A DNA stretch of 64,000 bases from Streptococcus sp. k-402 (GCF_013277515.1 NZ_VMNB01000003.1:78437-142436); one strand, 5' to 3'. Shown: positions 16,498 to 27,121, numbered from the stretch's first letter. Numbers and translations are program-made. The notes: generated by a model not told the origin, from the sequence alone.

Positions 16498-17901
16498 ATG
16501 GAAGCGGTTTTAGCAATAGATTTAGGTGCGACTTCTGGAAGAGCAATCGTTGGTTACCTTTCTGAAAATAAACTAGTAATGGAAGAAATAAATCGCTTTT
16601 CTAATCTACCTATTAGAGTAAAAGGGCATTTATCTTGGGATGCTGACTTTCTACTAGCTAAAATTCTTGAAAGCATCCGCTTGGCTAATACTAGTTACAA
16701 GATTTTATCTATCGGTATTGATACATGGGGAGTTGATTTTGGACTTATTGATAATGAAGGTAAGCTGTTATCACAACCTGTTCATTATCGTGATGAAAGA
16801 ACAAAGGGAGTGTTAAAGGAAATATCTGAAATTACTGAATTAGAAAAACTGTATTCAGAGACAGGAAATCAGATTATGGAGATAAATACCTTGTTTCAAC
16901 TCTTTAAGGCACGTCAAGAATCTCCTGACTCTTTCTATAAGACCAATAAGATTCTTTTAATGCCAGATTTGTTTAATTATCTGTTGACAGGTAAGTTTGC
17001 TTCAGAAAAAAGCATTGCTTCAACAACCCAACTCTTTGATCCGAGAAGTCAAAAATGGAATCAGAATATTTTAAAACTATTTGAATTGGAGTCATCTTTA
17101 CTTCCTGAAATTGTTTCAGAGGGAAATGTCCTTGGAAGGATAAAAGAGGAGTATGGTTTAGGCGATATTCCTGTTGTGAATGTTTGTAGTCATGATACAG
17201 CAAGCGCGATTGTCTCAGTACCTAAGACAGAAGATAGTTTATTTATTTCATCAGGGACTTGGTCTTTGGTTGGAGTGGAGCTTTCTTCACCTGTTCTTAG
17301 TACCGAATCCTTCAGTTATGGATTTACAAATGAAGTCGGTAAAGATGGAGTGATTACATTTCTGAAGAATTGTACAGGGCTATGGATCATAGAGGAACTA
17401 AGACGTTCATTTGAACGAAGAGGGAAAGCCTATTCTTTTGATGATATTAGGACAATGGTGGAGAAAGAAAAAGAAAATCTTCCTCTGATTGATACTGAAT
17501 CAACTGAATTTGCAACAGAATCTGATATGTACAAGACTTTGACAGAATATCTAGCTTATCATCATGAAACTAGAGAGTGGACAGATGGACAACTATTTAA
17601 GATCGTTTATGAAAGCCTAGCTGAAACGTATAAGAAAACGATAGAGTTACTAGAAGAACTAACTCATAAGTCTTATAAAAGGATATATGTGATTGGAGGA
17701 GGTGCTAGAGCCAGTTACTTTAATCAAATGATTGCTGATAGAACTGGTAAAGAGGTTCTTACAGGTTCGACTGAAGCTACAGCTGTGGGGAATATTGTTG
17801 TGCAGCTCATAGCTATGGGACAATTAAAAGGGATGGAAGAAGCTCACCATGTTATTGAGGAGTTCCTAAAATTAGAGAGTTATTACTCCCAAAAGAATTA
17901 A
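16498..17901 (+). CDS. fucK: L-fuculokinase (FGGY family)
   Basis: A 467-residue carbohydrate kinase that phosphorylates L-fuculose. Visible FGGY features are the N-terminal phosphate loop IDLGATSGR, the substrate region [28 protein letters not shown] and the adenosine motif [14 protein letters not shown]. Sequence alone does not separate it cleanly from rhamnulokinase; the fucA, fucI and fucU neighbours decide for fuculose. I chose ATG 16498 because the transcription start predicted at about 16473 excludes the upstream GTG at 16453. It is the first gene of the operon. Confidence 0.88.
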   Translation: MEAVLAIDLGATSGRAIVGYLSENKLVMEEINRFSNLPIRVKGHLSWDADFLLAKILESIRLANTSYKILSIGIDTWGVDFGLIDNEGKLLSQPVHYRDERTKGVLKEISEITELEKLYSETGNQIMEINTLFQLFKARQESPDSFYKTNKILLMPDLFNYLLTGKFASEKSIASTTQLFDPRSQKWNQNILKLFELESSLLPEIVSEGNVLGRIKEEYGLGDIPVVNVCSHDTASAIVSVPKTEDSLFISSGTWSLVGVELSSPVLSTESFSYGFTNEVGKDGVITFLKNCTGLWIIEELRRSFERRGKAYSFDDIRTMVEKEKENLPLIDTESTEFATESDMYKTLTEYLAYHHETREWTDGQLFKIVYESLAETYKKTIELLEELTHKSYKRIYVIGGGARASYFNQMIADRTGKEVLTGSTEATAVGNIVVQLIAMGQLKGMEEAHHVIEEFLKLESYYSQKN

Positions 17902-17932
17902 AAAGATTGAGAGTTTGTAAATTTGCCTCCCT

Positions 17933-17963
17933 CCCCCTTCTTAAGTTTTGTATAAGAAGGGGG
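17933..17963 (+). other. Intercistronic stem-loop between fucK and fucA
   Basis: CCCCCTTCTTA and TAAGAAGGGGG form a perfect 11-bp stem with a 9-nt loop. No U-tract follows, so it is more likely an mRNA processing or stability element than a terminator. Confidence 0.6.
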
Positions 17964-18015
17964 GATAATTGGTGAATTGAAAAATCTTTAGTGTTTTGAT
18001 ATGAGGAGGACAAGA

Positions 18016-18654
18016 ATGTCAGACGTAAAACAAGAATTAATTAAATATGGCAAGAAGCTAGTAGAAACAGATTTGACGAAAGGAGCAGGTGGAAATCTCA
18101 GTGTTTTCGATCGTGAAAAACAATTGATGGCAATTACCCCGTCGGGTATTGATTTCTTTGAAATCAAAGAATCCGATATTGTAGTGATGGACATTAATGG
18201 AAATGTTGTAGAGGGAGAACGCATGCCATCTAGCGAGTGGTATATGCATTTGATTCAATATCAAACTCGTGATGATATCGATGCAATTATCCATGCTCAT
18301 ACAACTTATGCAACAGTATTAGCTTGTCTCAGAGAACCACTTCCGGCGAGTCATTATATGATTGCAGTGGCAGGGAAAGATGTTCGGGTAGCTGAGTATG
18401 CAACATATGGTACGAAAGAATTAGCTGTGAATGCAGCTAAAGCAATGGAAGGCCGTAGAGCAGTTTTACTAGCGAATCATGGAATTTTAGCAGGTGCACA
18501 AAATTTATTGAATGCATTTAATGTTGTTGAAGAAGTTGAATATTGTGCAAAAATTTATTGTTTAGCTAAGAATTTTGGAGATCCAGTAGTTCTTCCTGAT
18601 GAGGAGATGGATTTAATGGCAGAAAAATTTAAAACATACGGTCAGAGAAAATAG
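18016..18654 (+). CDS. fucA: L-fuculose-1-phosphate aldolase (class II)
   Basis: A 212-residue zinc-dependent aldolase that splits L-fuculose-1-phosphate into dihydroxyacetone phosphate and L-lactaldehyde. The family features are GAGGNLSVFD (phosphate binding), SGIDF, the acid/base region PSSEWYMH, the zinc histidines in HAHTTYA and the later NHG. I chose ATG 18016 after AGGAGGACAAGA; the upstream in-frame ATG at 18001 overlaps that ribosome site. Confidence 0.92.
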   Translation: MSDVKQELIKYGKKLVETDLTKGAGGNLSVFDREKQLMAITPSGIDFFEIKESDIVVMDINGNVVEGERMPSSEWYMHLIQYQTRDDIDAIIHAHTTYATVLACLREPLPASHYMIAVAGKDVRVAEYATYGTKELAVNAAKAMEGRRAVLLANHGILAGAQNLLNAFNVVEEVEYCAKIYCLAKNFGDPVVLPDEEMDLMAEKFKTYGQRK

Positions 18655-18665
18655 GGAGGATATTA

Positions 18666-19106
18666 ATGTTAAAACATATACCGAAAAATATTTCTCCAGA
18701 TTTATTGAAGACTTTAATGGAAATGGGACATGGAGATGAAATAGTATTAGCTGACGCGAATTATCCTTCTGCCTCATGTGCAAATAAACTAATTCGTTGT
18801 GATGGTGTAAATATTCCCGAATTATTAGATTCTATTCTGTATTTAATGCCATTAGATGGTTACGTCGATAGTGCAATTCAGTTTATGAATGTTGTTTCGG
18901 GGGATGATATTCCTAAGATATGGGGTACCTATAGACAGATGATTGAAGATCATGGTACAGATCTTAAAACGATTACTTATCTTAGAAGAGAAGACTTTTA
19001 TGAGCGTAGTAAGAAAGCTTATGCTATTGTTGCTACAGGAGAAACTTCACTTTATGCTAATATTATCCTTAAGAAAGGAGTAGTTGTTGAAAGAGAAAAT
19101 GTTTAA
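18666..19106 (+). CDS. fucU: L-fucose mutarotase (RbsD/FucU family)
   Basis: A 146-residue enzyme that interconverts alpha and beta L-fucose. Family signatures are GHGDEIVLADANYPS near residue 23 and the C-terminal AIVATGETSLYANIILKKGV. The start follows GGGAGGATATTA. It lies 11 nt after fucA and its end overlaps the PTS IIA gene. Confidence 0.92.
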   Translation: MLKHIPKNISPDLLKTLMEMGHGDEIVLADANYPSASCANKLIRCDGVNIPELLDSILYLMPLDGYVDSAIQFMNVVSGDDIPKIWGTYRQMIEDHGTDLKTITYLRREDFYERSKKAYAIVATGETSLYANIILKKGVVVERENV

Positions 19107-19530
19107 TAGAGGAATTTTAGTTGCCAGTCATGGTGATTTTGCTAGCGGAGCTCTCATGACCGCAGAAATGTTTGTTGGTGAGACAACAAATGATAGAGTT
19201 AGGACATTAGGTTTGATGCCTGGAGAGAATATTGTAGAGTTTGAGCATTATTTTAAAAATCAAGTGGATGAACTGTTAGACTCAAATCAAGAGGTTATCG
19301 TTTTGACTGACTTGATTGGAGGAAGTCCTAATAATGTGGCTTTGTCACAGTTTTTAAATTTGGATTCAGTTGATATTGTAACAGGTTTTAATATTCCTCT
19401 CCTAGTGGAATTAATATCAAGTTATGATTCAAAAATCAATTTAGAAGAAATTGTTCACAATGCTCAAAATAGTTTGTTTAATGTTAAACAACAACTTAAC
19501 GTAGAGGAGGAAGAAGATTTATGTCTATAG
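19099..19530 (+). CDS. PTS EIIA, mannose family (fucose locus)
   Basis: A 143-residue EIIA phosphocarrier. The phosphorylated histidine is in [12 protein letters not shown], and [13 protein letters not shown] is typical of the mannose family. It passes phosphate from HPr to EIIB. The start is uncertain: ATG 19099 has only weak AAAGAG upstream, whereas TTG codons at 19084 and 19087 follow AAAGGAG more closely. All are in frame and overlap fucU. The transporter's likely cargo is the GH98 product oligosaccharide rather than free fucose, as proposed for pneumococcal type-1 fuc operons. Confidence 0.88.
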   Translation: MFNRGILVASHGDFASGALMTAEMFVGETTNDRVRTLGLMPGENIVEFEHYFKNQVDELLDSNQEVIVLTDLIGGSPNNVALSQFLNLDSVDIVTGFNIPLLVELISSYDSKINLEEIVHNAQNSLFNVKQQLNVEEEEDLCL

Positions 19531-19991
19531 AGTTTGTTCGTATTGATGACCGTCTGGTACATGGTCAAGTTGTCACTACGTGGCTAAAAAAGTATGATAT
19601 TGAGCAAGTTATCATTGTTAATGATCGCATCTCAGAAGATAAAACACGACAATCTATTTTAAAGATTTCTGCACCGGTAGGTTTAAAAATTGTTTTCTTT
19701 AGTGTAAAACGGTTTGTGGAAGTTTTAAACTCTGTGCCAATAAAAAAGAGAACAATGCTGATATATACCAATCCAAAAGATGTGTATGACTCTATTGAAG
19801 GAAATTTAAAATTGGAGTACCTCAATGTAGGACAGATGAGTAAAACGGAGGAAAATGAAAAGGTAACTGGAGGTGTAGCTCTAGGTGAAGAAGACAAATA
19901 TTATTTTAAGAAAATAGTTGATAAGGGAACGAGAGTTGAAATTCAAATGGTTCCCAATGATAAAGTTACAATGTTGGAAAAATTTTTATAA
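19521..19991 (+). CDS. PTS EIIB, mannose family (fucose locus)
   Basis: A 156-residue EIIB. The active-site histidine is in [13 protein letters not shown] (H15). It accepts phosphate from EIIA and couples it to sugar transport through IIC and IID. It overlaps the IIA gene by 10 nt and has GAGGAGGAAG before the ATG. Confidence 0.92.
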   Translation: MSIEFVRIDDRLVHGQVVTTWLKKYDIEQVIIVNDRISEDKTRQSILKISAPVGLKIVFFSVKRFVEVLNSVPIKKRTMLIYTNPKDVYDSIEGNLKLEYLNVGQMSKTEENEKVTGGVALGEEDKYYFKKIVDKGTRVEIQMVPNDKVTMLEKFL

Positions 19992-20015
19992 AAATAATTT
20001 AAGGAGGTACAGTAT

Positions 20016-20789
20016 ATGCTATTCACACAAGCATTACTGGTGACATTAGTTGGGATTATTGCCACTATTGACTATAATGGACCGTTATTTATGATTCACC
20101 GTCCGTTAGTTACAAGTGCAATGGTTGGCTTAGTCTTAGGAGATTTCACCCAAGGTGTTCTTATTGGTTCAGCTCTTGAATTAACTTGGCTCGGTGTAAC
20201 AGGTATTGGAGGCTACACTCCACCAGATACTATTTCAGGTGCGATTATTGGTACTGCATTTGGTATTTTATCTGGGCAAGGAGAAACTGCTGGTATCGCT
20301 ATAGCGGTTCCAATTGCAGTTGCTACCCAACAGTTGGATGTTCTTGCAAAAACTTTAGATGTTTATTTTGTGAAAAAAGCTGATAATGATGCTAAAAACG
20401 GAGATTACTCAAAGATTGGTTTTTATCATTATTCAAGTTTGATTTTAATCACGTTGTTTAAAGTTGTGCCAATTTTCCTAGCTATTATGCTTGGAGGGGA
20501 ATATGTGGCAGACTTGTTTGCTAAGGTTCCACCAATCGTTATGCAGGGACTTAACTCTGCAGGTGCTTTACTACCTTCAATTGGTTTTGGTATGCTTTTA
20601 AATATGATGCTCAAGAAAAATATGTGGGTATTCTTGTTGATTGGCTTCATTTGTTCTGTGTATGGAGGAATGTCAACCATTGGAATCTCACTAGTTGGTA
20701 TTGCGGTAGCATACTTCTACGATATGATTGGAAGTAAACCACAAGAAACAACTTCAAATAGTGATGTTGAGGAGGACCTTGATCTATGA
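20016..20789 (+). CDS. PTS EIIC, mannose family (fucose locus)
   Basis: A 257-residue membrane permease with several hydrophobic helices and the family motif around GVLIGSALELTWLGVTGIGG. It follows AAGGAGG and overlaps the IID gene by 4 nt. It forms the membrane channel with IID. Confidence 0.92.
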   Translation: MLFTQALLVTLVGIIATIDYNGPLFMIHRPLVTSAMVGLVLGDFTQGVLIGSALELTWLGVTGIGGYTPPDTISGAIIGTAFGILSGQGETAGIAIAVPIAVATQQLDVLAKTLDVYFVKKADNDAKNGDYSKIGFYHYSSLILITLFKVVPIFLAIMLGGEYVADLFAKVPPIVMQGLNSAGALLPSIGFGMLLNMMLKKNMWVFLLIGFICSVYGGMSTIGISLVGIAVAYFYDMIGSKPQETTSNSDVEEDLDL

Positions 20790-21586
20790 TGAATAATAAA
20801 GTAACTAAAGTTGAACTTAAAAAAGTTTTCAAACGAAGTTTTATGTATGGTTCTTCATGGAACTATGAGAGAATGCAGAACCTTGGTTTTCTATATACAA
20901 TTCTTCCAGTATTGAAAAAACTATATCCAGACAAAGATTCAGCTTCTCCTGCTATGAAACGTCACCTTGAGTTTTTCAATACTCATCAAACAGCGGCACC
21001 ATTTATTCTTGGAGTTACTTCCGCTATGGAAGAACAAGAAGGAAATGAAGGTGCAGATTCAATTACTGGTATTAAAGTTGGCTTGATGGGGCCACTGGCT
21101 GGTCTAGGAGATAGTTTGTTCTGGCTGACACTAGTTCCTATCTGTTTTAGTATTGGTGCGTCTTATTCTAAAGACGGCGGTGCTTTAGGTATCTTTATCG
21201 CCTTAATATTGTTTAATGTTATTAATATTCCTGTTAAATATTTCGGTTTGAAATATGGCTATACTAAGGGTTCTAGTCTTATCCAAGAAAATAATACAAA
21301 AGGAACATTGAATCGCGTTACGAGTATGGCGACAGCATTAGGGCTAGTACTAGTGGGTGGTTTGATTCCATCAATGGTTGGTATTAATTTTGGATTAGAA
21401 TTTAAGCAGGGGGAACTTGTTATTTCTGTTCAAGAAATGATTACAAAATTAATTCCAGGATTTATCCCTATGGCTTTGACTTTATTAATGTGTAAATTAA
21501 TTAGAAAAGGAAAGAATCCGGTTGTACTAATCTTTAGTGTTATGGCTATTGGAGTTATCCTAGTTGTTTTAGGAATTTTGAAGTAG
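20786..21586 (+). CDS. PTS EIID, mannose family (fucose locus)
   Basis: A 266-residue membrane partner of EIIC. Diagnostic segments are RSFMYGSSWNYERMQNLGF, EFFNTHQTAAPFILG and GLMGPLAGLGDSLFW. A second ATG immediately follows the first, so the start is certain to within one codon. Confidence 0.92.
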   Translation: MMNNKVTKVELKKVFKRSFMYGSSWNYERMQNLGFLYTILPVLKKLYPDKDSASPAMKRHLEFFNTHQTAAPFILGVTSAMEEQEGNEGADSITGIKVGLMGPLAGLGDSLFWLTLVPICFSIGASYSKDGGALGIFIALILFNVINIPVKYFGLKYGYTKGSSLIQENNTKGTLNRVTSMATALGLVLVGGLIPSMVGINFGLEFKQGELVISVQEMITKLIPGFIPMALTLLMCKLIRKGKNPVVLIFSVMAIGVILVVLGILK

Positions 21587-21595
21587 TAGAAAGTG

Positions 21596-21628
21596 TGGAG
21601 GTGGTACTTGGGATATCACCTCCATTTT
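21596..21628 (+). terminator. Terminator-like hairpin between IID and the GH95 gene
   Basis: TGGAGGTG, 13-nt loop, CACCTCCA, TTTT. The short U-tract suggests partial termination that would lower expression of the downstream glycosidases relative to the transporter. Confidence 0.55.
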
Positions 21629-21644
21629 GGAAGAGAGGTAAAGA

Positions 21645-23939
21645 GTGAAATTATGGTATAAGAAAGCTGCCTCAAATTGGAATGAAGCCTTGCCGATTGG
21701 GAACGGTCATTTAGGTGGGATGATTTATGGTTCAGCTACAAAAGAATGTATTCAACTAAATGATGAGACTATTTGGTATAGAGGAAAGTCAGATAGAAAT
21801 AATCCAGACTCACTATTGCATCTTAAAAAAATTCGGGAATATCTTTTAGATGGAGAAATTCAGAAAGCCGAAGAATTGATAAAGTTAACAATGTTTGCTA
21901 CCCCAAGAGATCAAAGCCACTATGAATTACTTGGGGAACTTTACATTGAGCATATAGATATTCAGTCTTGTGCTCTTTCATTGTATGAAAGAGAGCTAGA
22001 TTTAGATACAGCTATTTCTAATGTTGTGTTTGAGCCTAATAGTTGTAATTTACAAATAAAAAGAGAATATTTTACGAGTTTTAATAAGAATATTTTATGT
22101 TGCCGTATAGTGTCATCAGTTCAAAACACATTAAATTTAAACATTAATTTGGGTAGAAATAAACGGTTTAATGATGAAGTATCTAAACTGGATTCAAGTA
22201 CAATTTTAATGTCGGCCTCTGCTGGAGGTAGAAAAGGTGTTCAGTTTAAAGTAGTATGTCATTCTAAGGTTACGGATGGTGAAGTAAGTGTATTGGGAGA
22301 GACAATAGTTATTCGGAATGCTACAGAGGTATTTCTTTATCTCAAATCAATGACGGATTATTGGGGAGACATAGATATTTCTTCTCTTCAGGGAGAATTT
22401 AGTAGCATTGATTACTTTACAGAAAAAGATGAACATGTAAAAAAATATCAGGAGCAATTTAATAGAGTTGATTTTAAACTGGACTATAGTAAAGATTGTC
22501 TTAGCATTCCAACGAATCTACTTCTTGAAAACACTAAAAAGTATAGTAACTACTTGACTAACTTGTTATTTCATTATGGAAGATATCTGTTAATATCGTC
22601 TAGTCAACCGAATGGTTTACCTGCCAATCTTCAAGGAATATGGTGTGATGAATTAAATCCAATTTGGGGTTCTAAATATACGATTAATATTAATACTCAA
22701 ATGAATTATTGGATGGTAGGTCCATGTGATTTACCAGAAGTAGAATATCCATTATTTGATATGCTCGAAAGAATGAGAGAGCCGGGAAGACTAACCGCTA
22801 AGAAAATGTATGGAGCTAGAGGTTTTACAGCACATCATAATACGGATGGTTTTGGCGATACGGCTCCCCAATCTCATGCCATGGGGGCTGCAATTTGGGT
22901 ATTAACTATTCCATGGTTATGTACTCATATTTGGGAACACTATTTATATTTCCAAGATGAGCGTATTCTTACGGAACATTTTGAAATGATAAAAGAAGCA
23001 TTTCTTTTCTTTGAAGATTATTTATTTGAGGTGGATGGCTACTTGATGACAGGTCCAAGTGTCTCACCGGAAAATAAATATCGCTTAAAAAGTGGTATTG
23101 AAGGAAATGCTTGTCTATCATCTACAATTGATAATCAAATTCTAAGATATTTTTGTGATTCATGCATTGGTATTGCAAAACAATTAGGAGACAATTCGGA
23201 TTTTATTAGTCGTGTGAAGGAGTTAAAAAAGAAATTACCTAAAACAAAAATAGGTAGTAATGGGCAAATACAAGAATGGCTAGAGGATTATGAAGAAGTA
23301 GAGCCTGGTCATAGACACATTTCACCTCTATTTGGGCTTTATCCTTATAATGAGATTGATATTTATAAAACTCCTGAATTAGCAGAAGCAGCGGAAATCA
23401 CTATAAATAGGAGATTATCAAATGCTAACTTTTTATCTTCGCAGGATAGGGAACAAGCGATTAATAATTGGTTAGTAAGTGGTTTGCATGCTAGTACACA
23501 AACAGGTTGGAGCGCTGCATGGTTGATTCATTTTTTTGCGAGACTATATCAAGGTGAGCCTGCTTATAACCAGATTAATGGTTTGTTAAATAATGCGACT
23601 CTTGGGAATTTATTTCTTGACCATCCACCATTTCAAATTGATGGTAATTTAGGTTTGGTGAGTGGAATTTGTGAATTATTAGTACAGAGCCATCATAATT
23701 GGTTATCCCTAATTCCAGCTTTACCTTCTGCTTGGTCAGAAGGAGAAGTGAAAGGTTTCAGAGTAAGAGGAGGATATAAGGTATCGTTTGCTTGGAAAAA
23801 TGGGGATATAACATTCCTAAAATTGGAAGGAGGAAACAAAGATCAAAAAGTAAGAGTAAGAATATATGGCAAAAATACTGATGTACAAAATATTGAATTG
23901 GTATTTAATTCAGAAAAAATTATTGAGTTAAATTTTTAG
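21645..23939 (+). CDS. GH95 alpha-1,2-L-fucosidase (intracellular)
   Basis: A 764-residue inverting fucosidase that removes alpha-1,2-linked fucose. GH95 features are ALPIGNGHLGGMIYG at the N-terminus, NLQGIWCDELNPIWGSKYTININTQMNYW, HHNTDGFGDTAP, VEPGHRHISPLFGLYP and PPFQIDGNLG, which holds the conserved aspartate. There is no signal peptide, so it acts inside the cell on imported oligosaccharide. The start is GTG after AAGAGAGGT. In pneumococcal type-1 fuc operons the same gene sits between the PTS and GH98. Confidence 0.92.
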   Translation: MKLWYKKAASNWNEALPIGNGHLGGMIYGSATKECIQLNDETIWYRGKSDRNNPDSLLHLKKIREYLLDGEIQKAEELIKLTMFATPRDQSHYELLGELYIEHIDIQSCALSLYERELDLDTAISNVVFEPNSCNLQIKREYFTSFNKNILCCRIVSSVQNTLNLNINLGRNKRFNDEVSKLDSSTILMSASAGGRKGVQFKVVCHSKVTDGEVSVLGETIVIRNATEVFLYLKSMTDYWGDIDISSLQGEFSSIDYFTEKDEHVKKYQEQFNRVDFKLDYSKDCLSIPTNLLLENTKKYSNYLTNLLFHYGRYLLISSSQPNGLPANLQGIWCDELNPIWGSKYTININTQMNYWMVGPCDLPEVEYPLFDMLERMREPGRLTAKKMYGARGFTAHHNTDGFGDTAPQSHAMGAAIWVLTIPWLCTHIWEHYLYFQDERILTEHFEMIKEAFLFFEDYLFEVDGYLMTGPSVSPENKYRLKSGIEGNACLSSTIDNQILRYFCDSCIGIAKQLGDNSDFISRVKELKKKLPKTKIGSNGQIQEWLEDYEEVEPGHRHISPLFGLYPYNEIDIYKTPELAEAAEITINRRLSNANFLSSQDREQAINNWLVSGLHASTQTGWSAAWLIHFFARLYQGEPAYNQINGLLNNATLGNLFLDHPPFQIDGNLGLVSGICELLVQSHHNWLSLIPALPSAWSEGEVKGFRVRGGYKVSFAWKNGDITFLKLEGGNKDQKVRVRIYGKNTDVQNIELVFNSEKIIELNF

Positions 23940-23948
23940 GTATAAGTC

Positions 23949-26900
23949 ATGAATAAAGAAAAAATAAAAAGAAAATTAATCACAATACTGTTTGTATGTA
24001 TTGGGATGTTATGTTTTGGATTGTTAGCAGGAGTTAAGGCTGACAATCGTGTTCAAATGAGAACGACGATTAATAATGAATCGCCATTGTTGCTTTCTCC
24101 GTTGTATGGCAATGATAATGGTAACGGATTATGGTGGGGGAACACATTGAAGGGAGCATGGGAAGCTATTCCTGAAGATGTAAAGCCATATGCAGCGATT
24201 GAACTTCATCCTGCAAAAGTCTGTAAACCAACAAGTTGTATTCCACGAGATACGAAAGAATTGAGAGAATGGTATGTCAAGATGTTGGAGGAAGCTCAAA
24301 GTCTAAACATTCCAGTTTTCTTGGTTATTATGTCGGCTGGAGAGCGTAATACAGTTCCTCCAGAGTGGTTAGATGAACAATTCCAAAAGTATAGTGTGTT
24401 AAAAGGTGTTTTAAATATTGAGAATTATTGGATTTACAATAACCAGTTAGCTCCGCATAGTGCTAAATATTTGGAAGTTTGTGCCAAATATGGAGCGCAT
24501 TTTATCTGGCATGATCATAAAAAATGGTTCTGGGAAACTATTATGAATGATCCGACATTCTTTGAAGCGAGTCAAAAATATCATAAAAATTTGGTGTTGG
24601 CAACTAAAAATACGCCAATAAGAGATGATGCGGGTACAGATTCTATCGTTAGTGGATTTTGGTTGAGTGGCTTATGTGATAACTGGGGCTCATCAACAGA
24701 TACATGGAAATGGTGGGAAAAACATTATACAAACACATTTGAAACTGGAAGAGCTAGGGATATGAGATCCTATGCATCGGAACCAGAATCAATGATTGCT
24801 ATGGAAATGATGAATGTATATACTGGGGGAGGCACAGTTTATAATTTCGAATGTGCCGCGTATACATTTATGACAAATGATGTACCAACTCCAGCATTTA
24901 CTAAAGGTATTATTCCTTTCTTTAGACATGCTATACAAAATCCAGCTCCAAGTAAGGAAGAAGTTGTAAATAGAACAAAAGCTGTATTTTGGAATGGAGA
25001 AGGTAGGATTAGTTCTTTAAACGGATTTTATCAAGGACTTTATTCGAATGATGAAACAATGCCTTTATATAATAATGGGAGATACCATATTCTTCCTGTA
25101 ATACATGAGAAAATTGATAAGGAAAAGATTTCATCTATATTCCCTAATGCAAAAATTTTGACTAAAAATAGTGAGGAATTGTCTAGTAAAGTCAACTATT
25201 TAAACTCGCTTTATCCAAAACTTTATGAAGGAGATGGGTATGCTCAGCGTGTAGGTAATTCCTGGTATATTTATAATAGTAATGCTAACATCAATAAAAA
25301 TCAGCAAGTAATGTTGCCTATGTATACTAATAATACAAAGTCGTTATCGTTAGATTTGACGCCTCATACTTACGCTGTTGTTAAAGAAAATCCAAATAAT
25401 TTACATATTTTATTGAACAATTACAGGACAGATAAGACAGCTATGTGGGCATTATCAGGAAATTTTGATGCATCAAAAAGTTGGAAGAAAGAAGAATTAG
25501 AGTTAGCGAACTGGATAAGCAAAAATTATTCCATCAATCCTGTAGATAATGACTTTAGGACAACAACACTTACATTAAAAGGGCATACTGGTCATAAACC
25601 TCAGATAAATATAAGTGGCGATAAAAATCATTATACTTATACAGAAAATTGGGATGAGAATACCCATGTTTATACCATTACGGTTAATCATAATGGAATG
25701 GTAGAGATGTCTATAAATACTGAGGGGACAGGCCCAGTCTCTTTCCCAACACCAGATAAATTTAATGATGGTAATTTGAATATAGCATATGCAAAACCAA
25801 CAACACAAAGTTCTGTAGATTACAATGGAGACTCTAATAGAGCTGTGGATGGTAACAGAAATGGTAATTTTAACTCTGGTTCGGTAACACACACTAGGGC
25901 AGATAATCCCTCTTGGTGGGAAGTCGATTTGAAAAAAATGGATAAAGTTGGGCTTGTTAAAATTTATAATCGCACAGATGCTGAGACTCAACGACTATCT
26001 AATTTTGATGTGATTCTATATGACAATAATAGAAACGAAGTTGCTAAGAAACATGTTAATAGCTTGTCGGGTGAATCTGTTAGTCTAGATTTCAAAGAAA
26101 AAGGAGCAAGGTATATTAAAGTTAAATTACTAACGAGTGGTGTACCTTTGAGTTTAGCAGAAGTAGAGGTTTTTAGAGAATCAGATGGTAAGCAATCTGA
26201 AGAAGATATAGATAAAATAACAGAAGATAAAGTAGTTTCTACAAATAAGGTAGCTACTCAAAGTTCAACTAATTATGAAGGTGTGGCTGCCTTAGCAGTT
26301 GATGGTAATAAAGACGGAGATTACGGACATCATTCGGTGACTCATACTAAGGCAGATTCTAATGCTTGGTGGCAGGTCGATCTGGGAGAAGAGTTTACAG
26401 TTTCTAAAGTTGATATTTATAATAGAACAGACGCCGAACCTCAGCGTTTATCTAATTTTGATGTTATTTTTCTATCTTCATCAGGAGAAGAAGTTTTTAG
26501 AAGACATTTTGATAAAGTAGTTGATGGTCTGTTATCTTTAAAAGTACCTTCTGTAGGGGCTAAGCTAGTCAAAATAGAATTAAAATCATCAGCTATTCCG
26601 TTAAGTTTAGCGGAAGTTGAAGTCTATGGTTCAAAGAGAACTCCGAAGAAACTTTCCAATATTGCGTTAGCAAAAGAAACTAGACAGAGTTCAACGGATT
26701 ACAATGGTTTTTCTCGTCTAGCAGTTGATGGAAATAAAAACGGAGATTATGGTCATCATTCGGTGACTCATACCAAAGGAGATTCTCCTTCATGGTGGGA
26801 GATAGATTTAGCACAAACCGAAGAATTAGAAAAGTTAATTATTTATAATAGAACAGATGCTGAAATTCAGAGATTATCAAATTTTGATATTATTATATAT

Positions 26901-27065
26901 GATTCAAATAATCATGAAGTTTTTAAACAACATATTGACAGTTTAGAAAGCAATAATCTATCCATAGGCTTAAAAGGACTGAAGGGAAAAAAGGTTAGAA
27001 TTTCTTTGAGAAACGCAGGAATTCCTTTAAGTTTGGCAGAGGTAGAGGTTTATACTTATAAGTAA
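23949..27065 (+). CDS. Secreted GH98 blood-group endo-beta-galactosidase with three CBM47 modules
   Basis: A 1038-residue exported enzyme with a signal peptide (residues about 10-31, ending near VKADN) and no LPxTG anchor. The GH98 catalytic region (about 40-600) has E158 in NIENYW, D251 and E301 in NFECAAY. These fall exactly at the numbers I recall for the catalytic residues of the TIGR4 enzyme Sp4GH98. Residues about 609-745, 764-895 and 903-1038 are three fucose-binding CBM47/fucolectin repeats, each with QSS.., AVDGN, HTRAD/HTKAD, WWEVDL and IYNRTDAE. C-terminal CBM47 triplets mark the LewisY-type (type-1) enzyme; the A/B-antigen type has N-terminal CBM51 instead. It releases fucosylated glycan fragments from host cells. 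Confidence 0.92.
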   Translation: MNKEKIKRKLITILFVCIGMLCFGLLAGVKADNRVQMRTTINNESPLLLSPLYGNDNGNGLWWGNTLKGAWEAIPEDVKPYAAIELHPAKVCKPTSCIPRDTKELREWYVKMLEEAQSLNIPVFLVIMSAGERNTVPPEWLDEQFQKYSVLKGVLNIENYWIYNNQLAPHSAKYLEVCAKYGAHFIWHDHKKWFWETIMNDPTFFEASQKYHKNLVLATKNTPIRDDAGTDSIVSGFWLSGLCDNWGSSTDTWKWWEKHYTNTFETGRARDMRSYASEPESMIAMEMMNVYTGGGTVYNFECAAYTFMTNDVPTPAFTKGIIPFFRHAIQNPAPSKEEVVNRTKAVFWNGEGRISSLNGFYQGLYSNDETMPLYNNGRYHILPVIHEKIDKEKISSIFPNAKILTKNSEELSSKVNYLNSLYPKLYEGDGYAQRVGNSWYIYNSNANINKNQQVMLPMYTNNTKSLSLDLTPHTYAVVKENPNNLHILLNNYRTDKTAMWALSGNFDASKSWKKEELELANWISKNYSINPVDNDFRTTTLTLKGHTGHKPQINISGDKNHYTYTENWDENTHVYTITVNHNGMVEMSINTEGTGPVSFPTPDKFNDGNLNIAYAKPTTQSSVDYNGDSNRAVDGNRNGNFNSGSVTHTRADNPSWWEVDLKKMDKVGLVKIYNRTDAETQRLSNFDVILYDNNRNEVAKKHVNSLSGESVSLDFKEKGARYIKVKLLTSGVPLSLAEVEVFRESDGKQSEEDIDKITEDKVVSTNKVATQSSTNYEGVAALAVDGNKDGDYGHHSVTHTKADSNAWWQVDLGEEFTVSKVDIYNRTDAEPQRLSNFDVIFLSSSGEEVFRRHFDKVVDGLLSLKVPSVGAKLVKIELKSSAIPLSLAEVEVYGSKRTPKKLSNIALAKETRQSSTDYNGFSRLAVDGNKNGDYGHHSVTHTKGDSPSWWEIDLAQTEELEKLIIYNRTDAEIQRLSNFDIIIYDSNNHEVFKQHIDSLESNNLSIGLKGLKGKKVRISLRNAGIPLSLAEVEVYTYK

Positions 27066-27121
27066 TTTTAAAAATTATCATCGGTAGTATAAAAGAAACA
27101 GAAAAATAAGAGGAAAGTATT

